Of a stretch of DNA of 64,000 nt, positions 12,679-23,779 are shown piece after piece. Origin of the DNA: Aselliscus stoliczkanus. Its lineage: Eukaryota; Chordata; Mammalia; Chiroptera; Hipposideridae. A program made the translations under genes and the position numbers. The notes beneath the pieces were generated by a model that saw only the letters and a list, made by a program, of their open reading frames with translations, was not told where the DNA came from and did not search any database. The first letter of the stretch is position 1; each line of letters begins with the position of its first letter. The DNA is taken from positions 95,818,709 through 95,882,708 of the forward strand of contig CM066737.1 of assembly GCA_033961575.1 (NCBI GenBank), in the 5' to 3' direction.

Positions 12679-12773
12679 CTGAATCTAACTTTACACTTCA
12701 TGCTCGGGTCTTTAACAAGATCAGCCTCTAAGGGGCTCACTTTCTTCAGTATTTCATGTATCACATAATGTTC
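12679..12773 (-). CDS. CXorf58: CXorf58 third coding exon
   Basis: 95 nt between acceptor tatttcag and donor gtaatg on the minus strand. It reads EHYVIHEILKKVSPLEAD and continues to KCKVRF, closely matching human CXorf58 (HEILKKVAPLEAK, recalled). It enters in phase 0 and exits in phase 2, as the next exon requires. No stop or frameshift. Confidence 0.88.
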
Positions 12774-13069
12774 CTGAAATAGACGATGGTGCTATAAATG
12801 AAAATAATAGAGGTGACATGATAAAGTGAACAGTATACCAGACTGGGAGTTCTGAAGACCTGGGTTCTAGTCTTGGCTCCTCCACTTATCATCTGTGTCA
12901 ATTACTTTACCCTTTTGGTCTCCAAGTTTGGGTATGCATTCCTCCTTGAGGTCCCAGGCACTGTTCTTTCCCTATGACACTTTTCACAATGTATTATAAT
13001 TAAGTATAAACGTGTTTGTATCTCCTACTAGACTGTAAACTTCATGAAGGTGGGGCAGTGTTTTTCTTC

Positions 13070-13177
13070 TTTTTTTTTTTTTGAGGGCAATGTCACTGGC
13101 CCTCATATGTGGGACCCGACCTGGGGCCGCTGGTGTCCCAAGCCAGCTCTTAACCATTGCTCCACTTGGCCGGTCCG
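13070..13177 (-). mobile_element. Short-form SINE
   Basis: Poly(T) then gagggcaatgtcactggccc to the head end ggccggtcc. Flanked by gtgtyttctt-like direct repeats. Only the tRNA-like first 90 bp are present, as in several other copies, which suggests a real short subfamily and not random truncation. Confidence 0.85.
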
Positions 13178-14394
13178 TGTCTTCTTTACCACTGTATTCC
13201 TAGCATTTAGTACAGTGCCTGGAACAAAGCAAGTGCTTAACAAATATTTGATGCAAAATGAGGATGATAATAGTAATGATAATAGCTTTTAAACACCTTT
13301 TATATACCACATACTACATTAGGTGCCTTATATACATAACTTCATCTAATCCTTACAACTCAGCAATATCATTCAAATATTTTCATTCCCATTTTACAAA
13401 TGAGCAGGCTGAGGCTCTGGGAGTGTCTGTTTAACTTATCCAAAGGCATACAGGCAGTAACTGGGGAAGCCAGGATTCAGACTTACATCTGTTTGACTGT
13501 AAAGCCCCCATTTTTGCCCCCATAAGACTCTGCCCAACCTTTATGCCTATGACAATCACATAAAAATGTAGGCCAAAGGGCTTTTAAAATGACAAAACAT
13601 TATTAATGTAAGGTAGTGCCTTGAAACATTAGGATAATAGATGAAAAAAAAGACTTAATTTTCTTCTGTCTGTTACTAAAAGCATCTAAAATTATGACAA
13701 AACCAGTATTATGACACTTAAATACAAGTTCTACACGTGAAGACAATGGACAATGGACCTGCAACGTCACAAGTTTACTTGGGTGGGTTTTCTCTGAGGT
13801 ATTCTGCTTTTACTGACATCAAAAATGGGTCTGTGGGTCAGATGGTGAATAAATGTACACATTGCTCAGACTGTATGATTTTTTCAGAGCTGCTAAAATT
13901 CCCTTAATGTGACTATGACTAATTATAGACTACTGTAATCATGGCTGATTTTATTATGAGAATATTTGGTGCTATATGAAGGAAGGATTAATACTCTGCC
14001 AGGGTGGCTAAAGTTGTTTTTTGAGGGGAGTAGGAGATATGCATTTTTCTTTTTACTCAAATAGGACCATATTACACATACTGCTCTGCACTGGCCTTTT
14101 TCACTAACACAATATCTTAGCTATCTTTCTACTGCAGAATCACATGCAAAGTTTCAAGGTTTAACACTATGAAAGCACCAACACGTAGTTTTTTAACCAG
14201 CATTCTATTGATGGACATTATATGGTTTAGTTTCTTTGCTGCTACAAACAATACTGCGATGAAATTTTACATATATTGTAGAATAGATTCCTAGAAGTGA
14301 AATTGCTGGGTAGATGGAAAGGGCGCTTTTAATTCAGAGATTTTTATTGTTGGAAGATCACTGTTTCACATTTTTAAAAAAGAAATTGAACTTT

Positions 14395-14508
14395 TATTTT
14401 ATTTTATTTTATTTTTGAGGGCAGTGTCACGGGCCTTACATGTGGGACCCAAAACGGGGCCGCTGGCTTCCCAAGCCAGTGCTTAACCACCGCGCCACTT
14501 GGCCGGCC
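14395..14508 (-). mobile_element. Short-form SINE
   Basis: (ttatt)n tail, gagggcagtgtcac, head end ggccggccc. Flanked by agaaaytgaactttta repeats. Inverted relative to the next SINE 31 bp away. Confidence 0.85.
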
Positions 14509-14539
14509 CAGAAACTGAACTTTTAAAAAACATCATATT

Positions 14540-14650
14540 GGGCCGGCCGAGTGGTGCAGTGGTTAGGAACTGGCTTGGGACCCCAGTGGCCCTGGTTCGG
14601 ATCCCACATGAGGGCCAGTGACACTGCTGTCAAAAAACAAACAAAAAAAC
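14540..14650 (+). mobile_element. Short-form SINE
   Basis: GGGCCGGCCGAGTGGTGCAG head, B-box-like GGTTCGGATCCC, A-rich tail. Flanked by catcatatt/catcatact duplications. Confidence 0.87.
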
Positions 14651-14871
14651 CATCATACTGGTTTCAGAAAAAGAAATAATAGTCACTTATGTTAAAAATA
14701 AGTTCAGAAATAGTCATTTAGAGCTAATCAAAGAAGCAATCCCAGAACTCCACACAATAATGACTTAAATAGGAGAGAAAAAAAGGCTATCTATTCTATC
14801 TTTACTTAAAAGATCTTTTAGCTTGATAAGTAATTAAATCTGTCAGAGAAAACAAACAGCAAAATACATAC

Positions 14872-15022
14872 TGCTGCACAAATTGTTTGCTTTAGGAGTT
14901 GAAATATTGCTTTGTCTAGATGAGACAGCCAAGCTTTCTGTATCCTCACAGCTGCAATATCTTCACGAGTTTTGATAGGAAAATAAGAGGTTAAAATTTG
15001 TGAAGTCGTCATTTTCATTTTC
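14872..15022 (-). CDS. CXorf58: CXorf58 second coding exon (IQ-like motif)
   Basis: The minus-strand acceptor (cattttag) precedes 15022 and the donor gtatgt follows 14872. The 151 nt are 1 + 50 codons, so the exon takes phase 2 from the previous exon and leaves phase 0. The translation includes EDIAAVRIQKAWLSHLDK and ends LLKQTICAA. This matches the human DISAQIIQRAWLSH...ICAA segment (recalled). RIQKAWLSH looks like a degenerate IQ calmodulin-binding motif; that role is inference. A more internal acceptor (gaag before 14960) would give a human-like length, but its phase does not fit the upstream exon, so the longer exon is preferred. The roughly 20 residues before EDIAA are unlike what I recall of human and may be lineage-specific. 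Confidence 0.75.
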
Positions 15023-16009
15023 CTAAAATGTTGGGGAACTCTGAATTTATGCTTCCTCCTTCTGTACCCTCCCCACCCTCCATCCTAAGACTGACCTAAT
15101 GCGGGACATTTGGATATGGTCATTGAAACTGGTCATTTCCAGAATCTATAATAGTTAGACTGAGGGTATGACATACTTGAGAATATTTCCCTTGAGATTA
15201 AAAAACCATCCTGGCTAAAACTTTATCATCAAAAGGCATATATATTATAAATAAAAAAGTGTGAGAAGACAAATTTGCTTTCTAAAAACATCCATGACCT
15301 AAAATGATTCTATTGTAGTTAATTCTTAAAAACACTGTGCAACTGGTTCAAGTGCTAAAAAAAAATAGAATGTGGAATTGTAGAAGTTACAGTGGGCCCA
15401 ATTCTCTTCTGGGAGCAGATGACCATGCCCTAGAAAAAGAAACTCCCTTCCCTGATCTTTGCTTGAACCAGGTTCATCCCAGTCAGGTCAGAGAATTATT
15501 TTACTTGTGATCATGTCCCAGCACTGGCAGGGTGTAGGGATCTCCCTCTTCCAAACCCTCCAACCCCATCATTACCCCTCACAGGGCTACATGCAAAGAG
15601 AGGTCCTCCTGTATAATGTCACTATGGGATGGCAAAATGCAGAATACAAGGTGTAGAGTAGAAAAGGCTTGGAGTATGGAACAAACCTTTGAATCCCCGC
15701 CGATGACATTTATTAGCTGTTTAACCTTCTGCAAACCACTTACCTTCTTCCAGTTGCTGCTTCTTACTTATAAAATGTAATAATAAGACTGCTTCACAGG
15801 ATTGTGTCAGGATCAAAGAGATGTGTGTTAACATGCTTTGTAAATTATGAAATACTATAATTATAATAATTATTCAATTCAAAAGTTAATTTTAAAACAT
15901 ACAAAACCCCTCTAATTTACAAAACAAGTGTTTGATGTTAGCTGGGTCAATACCGTATGGAAATGGTTCAGTTGTGGAAAATGATACAAGGCAAAAGATG
16001 GCTACTTAC
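15023..16009 (-). other. CXorf58: CXorf58 intron 1 (coding)
   Basis: Intron of 987 bp between the first two coding exons. A MIR-like element lies at about 15655-15870; the remainder is unremarkable. Confidence 0.65.
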
Positions 16010-16167
16010 AGTGGTGCTGCCATTGTCTTTACCTTATTTGACAAAGGTACTTTGCAGCCTTTTCCCAAGCATAGATTATTGGATTTTTGTATCTGTACAG
16101 CCGAAGAAAGCACAGGATTATTGGATTTTCCAACATCAGTAATCGGTGCCTTTGAGGAACAATTCAT
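16010..16167 (-). CDS. CXorf58: CXorf58 first coding exon (start codon)
   Basis: Seen: on the minus strand an ATG at 16167-16165 opens a 52-codon frame beginning MNCSSKAPITDVGKSNN. It ends two bases into a codon at a perfect gtaagt donor (16009-16004). Known, from memory: the human CXorf58 protein begins MNRSSNVP, which supports this start. Phase 2 fits the next exon at 15022. A second donor (gtaaag after 16033) would end in phase 0 and does not fit that exon. A SINE sits immediately upstream of the ATG, so the 5' UTR has been rebuilt. A candidate acceptor (ctttcag) lies just before 16611, so the whole exon could be 16010-16611 including the SINE. The protein has no established function that I know of; in human it is reported mainly in testis. 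This N-terminal segment is much less conserved than the later exons. Confidence 0.72.
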
Positions 16168-16173
16168 TTTCTT

Positions 16174-16588
16174 TTTTTTTTTTTTTGAAGATTTTTTTAT
16201 TAGGGAATTGGCGGAGGGGAACAGCGTTGGGGAATCGGGGAAGGGGAACAGACAAGTTGCTGTCTTTTTGTTCCTCAGTCTAGTTGTGGAGGATGTTGCT
16301 TCACTGTTGGTATCGTCATTGCGCTCTTCCCGGATGAGGCAGATCGGTCGCTGGCCTCTGGATGTCGCTTACCGCGGCCATTGGCCGCTCACGCTGGCTG
16401 TGGGCCACTCACTGTAGCCTATGGCAGCCCACTGCAGCCCACACCATCACCGGGGCTCGCACAGCCCAGCTCCAGGTGGAGCTGTTGTTAGCTGCAGAGG
16501 GCAGTGTCACCGGCCCTCATGTGGGATCCGAACCGGGGCCGCTGGCATCCCAAAACCAGCGCTTAACCAATGCGCCACTCGGCCGGCC
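16174..16588 (-). mobile_element. Full-length SINE at the CXorf58 start codon
   Basis: Minus-strand SINE with a poly(T) side at 16173-16186 and head end ggccggcc at 16588. It is flanked by a perfect 9-bp duplication cattttctt (16165-16173 and 16589-16597), which on the minus strand contains the ATG of CXorf58. It shares several diagnostic deletions with the copy at 53072-53515. Confidence 0.93.
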
Positions 16589-17654
16589 CATTTTCTTTAT
16601 AACAAAGTACTCTGAAAGTACATAAATTAAGCACTTGAGATCATAATCTATATTGTTACACTGTTTGGACAAGAGTCAAGTGTCATATGATTGTTGTACT
16701 AATTCCAAAACCTCTTAAAATGGAAGGTCTCATTGATTTCTTCATGTTTACCGTCTTTGTGTGCTAAAAATATTATGAGGAACATAGGAAAGACAAGTGG
16801 ATCCATCCACAGCCTTCTAACTGGTCTCCCTGTCTCCAAGTTCTTTATCCTTCTATTCATCCAGCACATTGCAGCTGGAGTTAACGTTTTAGAGCAATAA
16901 TCCAACCTTATCACTCTCCAACTTAAAATCTTTCAGAGACACCTCATTTCCTCTAAGCTGAAGTCCAGAGTCCTTAGAATCGAGTTCAACTCTTCACAAT
17001 CTAGTTCTCTTCTCTCTTTCAAATCTCAAAATACCAACTCACATCAGCATTCCTCTATACACTCTGCGAGAACAGGAACTTCTTGCCAATATCAGTCAAT
17101 ATTTTACAACTCTGGGCCACTGATCATGCCGTATCCTCTACTTGGAATGACTTCCCTGCCACCAGCAAACATCAATTCATCCCTGAAGACCCCAACCAAT
17201 TAAGGCATCTTCTTTGAAGTTTCCCACCTTGTTTATAGAACTGCTCCCTCCTGTCTCCAAGGTCCCATAATACTGTATATGTTTTTCTTTTACAGTACTT
17301 CTCATATTGCATCATAATTTGTTTTCTTGGCTGTCACCCCAACAAGCTCATTGAGGGCAGGAGGCAGCTTGCTACCTATAGAATCCTCAATGCCTAGCAG
17401 AGTGAAGAGCTTTTACATGCTTGTCTAAAAATTTTCCACCCCAGTTTTATCATGGAATAGTTAGCTGTGAGACTTTGGTAAAATCCCTTAACCTCTCAAT
17501 AGCTCAGTTCCCACCTTGGTAAAGTGAGAGAGTGTGTACTAAATAATCTTTTTTTTTTGTACTAAATAATCTGATTCCACCTCTGATTTTTCTATCCTTT
17601 GATGCATTACTCCAATTTGGGTGTAGTTCCTGAATTCTTAGTCACCGTTTAGAC

Positions 17655-18100
17655 TCTTCTTTATCTTTTCTTTTGGTGCCATGGACCCCTATGGACAGTC
17701 TCCTTCCAAGAACTAGGTTTTTAAAAATGCATAACATATATAGGATTAAAATGAGCTTCAATTATATTGAAATCATTGCTGCAGTATTTTCAAAAACAAA
17801 ATTATAGAAATATGAGTCATCTTCATGCATTAAATGGGATCTCTAATACCTACTGTACTTGTGAAGTGGAAATGAGTAGAAATATTTCAAAAAATCTGCC
17901 ATTGACTGTAACATGATATGAAAATATCTGTGCTTTCTACTGATGACAAAGTCACAGGTACTGCTGATTTTACTGTGTTTTGTTGCCTATAGTATAACTG
18001 AAAGAAATGCTAAAGTTCAGTTAGAGGTTAGTGAAAATAAAGTTGTAATTTTCTCCCCATCCAAGTTCATGTACCCCCTGAATTAAGAACTCCTGCCCTA
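17655..18100. mobile_element. Old hAT-like DNA transposon
   Basis: Contains ggtgccatggacccctatgg near the left and gtaccccctgaattaagaac at the right, inverted-repeat-like ends of an abundant old mammalian family. Family name not certain. Confidence 0.45.
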
Positions 18101-18827
18101 ATTTATCACTATACTTCACATTTTTATGTACATATGACATTCCATTACTAACGCAGAGCCTTCTCAATATTTTTTGTTAGGGATGTGGAAGGGGGATGGC
18201 TTGGAATATACAATTCACCCGAGAAGGAGAAGAGCGGCCCTTAATATCTAGGAGCTAGCCTGGTCCTCACAGTTAGGCTTTGGTGCTACCGGGGCGTCCT
18301 AACCACACCCAATTCAGAGCAAAGCCCTGCTTCCTTGAACTCATCCCCAAATTACCCAACCAAAGCCCAAATCCTATAATAAATCTTTCCAACACCCTCT
18401 TACTGGGGTGCCCCACAGTTTACCAAGGTGTTTGTCACCCCCCCCACACACATCAATAAGAAATAAACCCAACTTGTTCAATTACATTGGTATTCATAGA
18501 GATCCTTGGCTTGAGGGCAGTGAAACGTCACCACACAATCCCCCTAAATCTTCTGGATGCCTGCCTGGATGGATTTACACTTTCTATGGGGTCAGAACGT
18601 GAAATGCGAAATGAAATATGAACACACCCCTATTAGGAGACATTATAACAATTGTTTAGGTGAGATCACGGGCTTTAAAAGCAGACTACCTAGGTCTGCA
18701 TCCTGGCTTCCCACTTTCCCTCTGTGGGGCCTTGTACAAGTTATTTCTCTGCCTCAGTTTCCTGATATAATAGACTGGGAATAGTAATCGTGCCCACCTA
18801 CTTGGGTTATTAGAAAGATTAGATGAG

Positions 18828-18908
18828 GTTTGGGAAGCCAGCGGCCCCGGTTCGGTCCCACATGTGAGGGCCAGTGACACTGCCCTCAAAAAAAAGAAAA
18901 AAAAAAAA
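18828..18908 (+). mobile_element. 5'-truncated short SINE inside a MIR
   Basis: Begins within the head (gggaagccagcggcccc) and ends with a poly(A). Perfect 12-bp duplication agattagatgag (18816-18827 and 18909-18920). It interrupts an old MIR. Confidence 0.88.
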
Positions 18909-19189
18909 AGATTAGATGAGTATGTTTAAGAAGCTTAGAACAGAGGTAGGCGCATACTAAACGCTGTATTAGGGCTTGCTATTCTTGTTAATAAGATAAT
19001 TATTGTCATGATTACTTATTTCTAGTAGTATTAAAGGACAAAATTTGATTTCCAGTGATGGGGGGGAAAGGTCAGGTCGAGACTAAAGGACGTGGCCAAT
19101 TAGTTTAAATTTAAAACCTCTGAAACGTCCAGCCCATGGTAAACAAAAAATCTGAAAACCTTTTGTGAGGTAAGTCCAGGCCCCCGAGG

Positions 19190-19860
19190 TCAGCGGTTTC
19201 GGCCTGCTAGACTTTCGAAGCCGCCGGAGGCCCTCCGAGCGCCCCCGCCCGGCAGCCTCCGCGCACAGGATTTCCAGCCCACGCCGCTGGGCGCCCAATC
19301 ACGGTACCGAAAACCGATTCCCAGAGCCGCGCGGCGCCCGGCACCTCCCTTCTCGCGCCCCCAGGGTGCCGCCCACACTGAGGTGGTGCTTTCCGGCCGC
19401 CTAGCAACCGCCGGCGCAGGGGCGGAGCCTCTGGGAGGCGGGGCTTGAGTCCACCGGCCGCGCAAGGCGCGACGCGCTGCAGCTTAGCGACGTCGTTTCC
19501 AGCCTAGGCTTCCGAACTGAACCTTCGCGGGATCAACTGGGCTGTACCACCATCACCCGCACCGCGGCCCGCTTGCGTTCGGAGGAATCAGGGCCCTACC
19601 CGGCCGCCGTAGCCGCCTCTCTGTAGTGGGCGGGGCCGGGCTGGGGTGACCCCGCCGGAGCCGCCGTTGCCAGCGACATGTTCAAGGTGAGAGCGTGGAG
19701 TCGGGTCACAGCTGTCACCGCCCCCTCCCGACCTCCCGGAACCATCCCCGCTCTCTCGTAGGCCTCTCGGGGGCCAGGCCCGGTTCGCCCCGAGACTTTT
19801 CCCGCCTCTGGGCTGGATGTGTCCCGGTCCGGCGTTTCATTCACCTGTCCGCTTGAAGCC
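19190..19860. promoter_or_regulatory. CpG-rich bidirectional promoter, CXorf58 / APOO
   Basis: A dense run of CpGs stands out from the AT-rich surroundings. It ends just inside APOO intron 1 and separates the divergent genes. Visible motifs include GC boxes (19419-19427, 19433-19444, 19628-19637), an inverted CCAAT box near 19290-19300, a TTCCGG ETS-like site near 19391, and two RFX X-box-like sites (19396-19408 and 19666-19677). No TATA box is evident, as usual for housekeeping CpG promoters. APOO transcription probably starts within about 120 bp upstream of 19678. A non-coding first exon of CXorf58 is expected on the minus strand near 19.2-19.5 kb, but its boundaries cannot be placed. Confidence 0.8.
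19678..19686 (+). CDS. APOO: APOO (MIC26) coding exon 1
   Basis: ATG TTC AAG followed by gtgaga. MFK joins in frame to VIQRSMG of the next exon, giving the MFKVIQRS start of APOO (recalled). APOO/MIC26 is a MICOS subunit in the inner mitochondrial membrane that supports cristae-junction architecture and interacts with cardiolipin; it was first described as apolipoprotein O. Only three codons lie in this exon, inside the CpG island. The first intron is 19.7 kb. The seven exons found give 187 codons without a stop; the human protein is 198 residues, so about 11 C-terminal codons are missing beyond the window. Confidence 0.92.
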
Positions 19861-20489
19861 AGTGGCTGCCTGGCGGAGGGGTGAAACTCCGGGGTTGGTG
19901 GGTGCTGCCATTTGGGTCGTGCTCTCGTGAATAAAACACTTTAAAAAATTAAAGTGCCCTCCCTAAAGTATTCACCCCCTCCTCGGCTGGTGCCCTCTTG
20001 GGCTTATGGGCAGGGTCAGACTAGCTCCGGGTACTGCGGGGTTAGGCTTTGGTTGCCTGACAGGGTCAAGTTTCAGAACCAAGTATGTCAATGGGGGAGG
20101 GTCTGAGAAGCTGTTGCAGGTTGTGGGGGAGGCTGGTATAGGAGGGGCTAGGTGAGGTGGGAAGCTGGAGTTTTGCTCCCTTCCTCAGCGAGCATTATTT
20201 AGTATGGACAAGTCGACCCCTTTTTTACATTTTCTGAATTTGTGTTCTTTGAAAGAAATTAACTTGTATAGTGAAGACTTCGTTTGAAAAATCTGCATTT
20301 TAACGGGAAGCTATTCTACTTTCAAAAAGTAAATGATAGTTGCCATCATGAAAAACAAAATCACTAGCTGCCAAAAATTTGTCTACAGAATTGTCTTTAA
20401 GAAGCGTAGCACCCATAAAATAATGCTAATGAAATTTCAGAATTGTACTAAAAAGGTGTATTAAACTCCTGCAGTGTGGTTTGGGCGCA

Positions 20490-20710
20490 TTAGTATAGGC
20501 TGTAAAATCAGAACTTGGAATTTACCTTCGAGGCCTGGCATTGCCATTTTCTAGCTGTGTGACCTTGGGCAAGTCACTTAACCTTTCTGTGTCTGTTTTC
20601 CTATAGGCGAAATTGGGTGAATAGCCTCTGCCTCATAGGGTTGTTTTAAGGAATAAGTTAGCATGTATAAAGCACTTGGAAGGGGCTCTGGCACACCGAA
20701 ATACCATCTA
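20490..20710 (+). repeat. MIR
   Basis: ctagctgtgtgaccttgggc, aagtcacttaacctttctgt, then cataaagcacttgg: classic MIR core and 3' part. Further MIR copies are at about 2455-2660, 8268-8480, 12828-13060, 13290-13520, 15655-15870, 18660-18940, 24660-24835 and 45955-46115. Confidence 0.8.
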
Positions 20711-20936
20711 AGAATTTGCTTTTATTTTGTTTTCTGGCAGCTTACAGTTTAGTCAGTAGGACAGATCCCATAAGCAACTTGCATTTGTTTGATTAATTTG
20801 TGTTGACCACCTATTATGTGCTAGGAACTCAGCTCAGTTTTAGGGTTGCAATGACAAAGGATACGCTGTGATCAGTTTACTTGGGTATCAGCAGTGTACT
20901 GTGGTAAAAAGGAGAGCAGGATCTACTTTGCCTAAC

Positions 20937-21805
20937 CAAGGATTTTTAACCTGTGGTCCTCAGTGCTTCAAAGTCTCTGGATAGTATTCAGGGAGTCCCT
21001 GAACTCTGGTGGGAAAAAAAATCTTTATTTTCCCCAATCTCCAACTGAAATTTAGCAATTCCTTCAGTTATGAATGGAGGAAACTGTCTCAGTTATTGAT
21101 TGCTGGAGAACGAACTACTGCAAACCAAGTGCCTTAAAACAACAATGATTTATTCTCACTGTCTATAGGTTGGCTGGGCAGTTCTGCTGGCATCCCCCAA
21201 TGGCTAAATTCAGCTGATTGCTTGCTACCCTACAAGGTGGTTTTAGTCTCATATTTGGCCCCTCAACGTGCCTAGCTTGGACTTCCTCACATGGTTATGG
21301 GATTCCAAGAGGGCAAGTCCCAATGTGCAAACTTATCTGCTTGCATCTCTTTTGCTGATGTGAAAACAAGTCACCTGGTCACACCCAGAGTCAATATGAT
21401 GGGAGACTACATCAGAGCACCAATATGAGAAGGTGTGGTTCACTGGGAGCCATTCATTTAATAAGCTACTACAGCAACAAATCAGAGTAGTATTAGCAGT
21501 ACCTGTCACCAATAGAAATCACAGAACCAATGCAAGTCACAGATGTTGCAGATCTCAAAATGTCATTTATGCTCATCACTACTTCAAAATTACAGTAGTT
21601 ATAGGACTCACTGTTAGATCTTTTTATTTAATACATTAATAAAGGAGCACATATTACTATCAGATTTCAGATTTAAAAAATACAACTATTGCAATGTAAT
21701 TGGTATTTTATGCAATTAGAAACATTTTGAGAGGAGTCCTTAGGGCTCACAAGACTGCCTAAGAGGTCCATGGCACACAAAAGGCAAGGAACCCCTGGGG
21801 ACTTT
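20937..21805. mobile_element. Old hAT-like element with a nested LTR
   Basis: Inverted-repeat-like ends: ggatttttaacctgtggtcc at the left and ggtccatggcacacaaaagg ... aaggaacccctg at the right. An MLT-like LTR (about 21085-21475) occupies the middle. Confidence 0.4.
21085..21475 (+). mobile_element. MLT-type (ERVL-MaLR) LTR
   Basis: cttaaaacaacaatgattta, ttctcactgtctataggttg, gctgggcagttctgctggc: pattern of old MaLR/ERVL LTRs. Non-coding. Confidence 0.5.
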
Positions 21806-23779
21806 AGGGGAGGCTTCACAGAGGAGGCATTTAAATGTAGTTTTGTAAGACAAGTAGGAGTTCCTGAGGTAGATGAGCTGGGGAACATCAGCACTGGAGG
21901 AAGTGCCGGTAACTCAGTTCTGCTGAGTGAGCTGAAGGGATTCTAACATGTCGTTTGAATAGAAAAGATCACAAGAAACCTCAGAGAACACCAAAATGTA
22001 AGGAGTAGGCAGAGGGAGAGGGAAGGCCAGAGATGTTAGAGAAGCAACTTTTGAGAAGTGGAGGTAATACAAAGGAGTGATGTTGAGAAAATCAAGGGAG
22101 AAAATTTTCAAGAAGGGCAGGCTATGTTAGGATGTTTTCAGCTGGGAAAGCCCAACAGCTTGAATAATAAGGAAAATTATCTCACAAAGGCCAGAGGAAG
22201 GGTGCAGTCCTGTGGACCAGCAATGCCATCAAGGAGTCAGTCTATTTTCTTGGGTTTCAACGGTAAGATTGGTTCCCCTATGGTTGCAAGATGACCGCCT
22301 GTAACACATGCTTTCCAATCACTAGAGCAAGAGAAAGGGAGAAGACTACATTCCCATACTTGGACTGTGCTGTTCCTTCAGTCTGATTGGACCCACTTAG
22401 GTCAGTTATCTGCCACTGACCCAGTAGCGATTGCCAAGGGAATGCCATGCTCTGACTGGCTTAGACAGGATCTACTCCGGATCTTGTCACTTTACCCTAG
22501 TCACATGGGAGAGAAATGAATTGATGAACGCAGTAGGGAAGTAGAGACTAGATGTGCAACCAACAATGTCCACTGCAGAAAGATGAGTTAAATGAGTTTG
22601 AGGAAGTGATCATTGATTTGGGCAGTTTGGAAAACTTTCATGATACATGTAGGTTTACTGATGGAAGTGAAAACTAGGTTAGTATGGTTGGTGACTGAGA
22701 GATGTGTAAATGCATACAATGGTGGTTGATAAGCTTGACTGTCAAGGGAAGGAGAGAGACTATGCTAACTGGAGGGACATGTTGGAACAAGATTCTAGAG
22801 TTGTTTTGCGGTGGTTGCAGCAGTCAAGATTTGGCAATGTTTATGGCCTAGGGAGGAATGTGGAAAGGGAGCTTTTACAAGAGGGAATCCCTCCCTCCTG
22901 TGAGATGGAAGGATAGGAGTGATTATATATCAGTGTTTCTCATCTAGATGGTATCACCCAATTTGAATACACTTTGGAAACTATGGTTGTTATTCACATC
23001 TTTACTTTAGTTGTGTTGGACATTTATATGCTGAAATATATAATTCTCACAAATCTTTCCTTTTCTCCATTATGTTACCATCAAATCAGTCTACTGGCCT
23101 CTGTTTTGGGGGACTCATGTGTGTAACTGGGTGATGAATTTTATTTCAAGAGAGCAAAAGCGTTACTTAAAAAGTATTTGTCATAAAATGGCAGTGTTAG
23201 GTCTAGTCATTGAGAACCAGTGCTTCTCAAACTTGAATATGCATGCGACTCTTGTTAAAATGCAGATTCTGGTTCAGTAGAGCTGGGGTAGGGCCACAGA
23301 TTCTCCATTTTTTAAACAAGTTCCTGGGTGATACAGATGCTACTGATCCCCCGTCATATTTTGAATAGCAAGAAGTGAGGCAAATTGGTAGATGAATGGT
23401 TTCTTGTGTTTTCAAGGTGAGTGATTTTATGAGCGTCGTGGAATTTGGATGAGGCACTGACCAAAGAACAAACCAGATAAGAGGATTTGAGGGCTCTGCT
23501 GGGATCTATCACGATTGCAGTCCTGGAGTGGGGAAAGAGCAAATGGGAGGATTGATCTGGATTTGGGAGTTATCAGCTTGGGTCACCTAGGACTGGAGGG
23601 CAAAGGAGTTGATAGTATAGGTGTTGGTAGAAAAAGCAGTGTGTGTGACTGTGCATCTATACAATTAAAATATTTAAAGTGTTAACCATTATCTTAGCTA
23701 TTCATCTTGAGGTCAGTAGGGGGCACTAGTGGATTAAAAAACATTTGAAAAGCTGCCCAGTGTTTGCATTCTTTTGCAG

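Larger units (their letters stand above)
16612..19189. other. CXorf58 5' intron / upstream region
   Basis: Between the CXorf58 start exon and the CpG island. Contents: an old hAT-like element (about 17655-18100), a poly(T) between direct repeats (17536-17572), and a MIR at 18660-18940 interrupted by a truncated SINE. No coding exon was recognised. It probably lies inside CXorf58 intron 1 if a non-coding exon starts at the promoter. Confidence 0.5.

Noticed and set aside
15932..16417. 161-codon plus-strand open frame across 16.0-16.4 kb
   Set aside because: It is the antisense shadow of the CXorf58 start exon running into the SINE.
19190..19465. Arginine/glycine/alanine-rich open frames in the CpG island
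   Set aside because: Long frames arise by chance in GC-rich DNA with few stop codons; this is promoter sequence.
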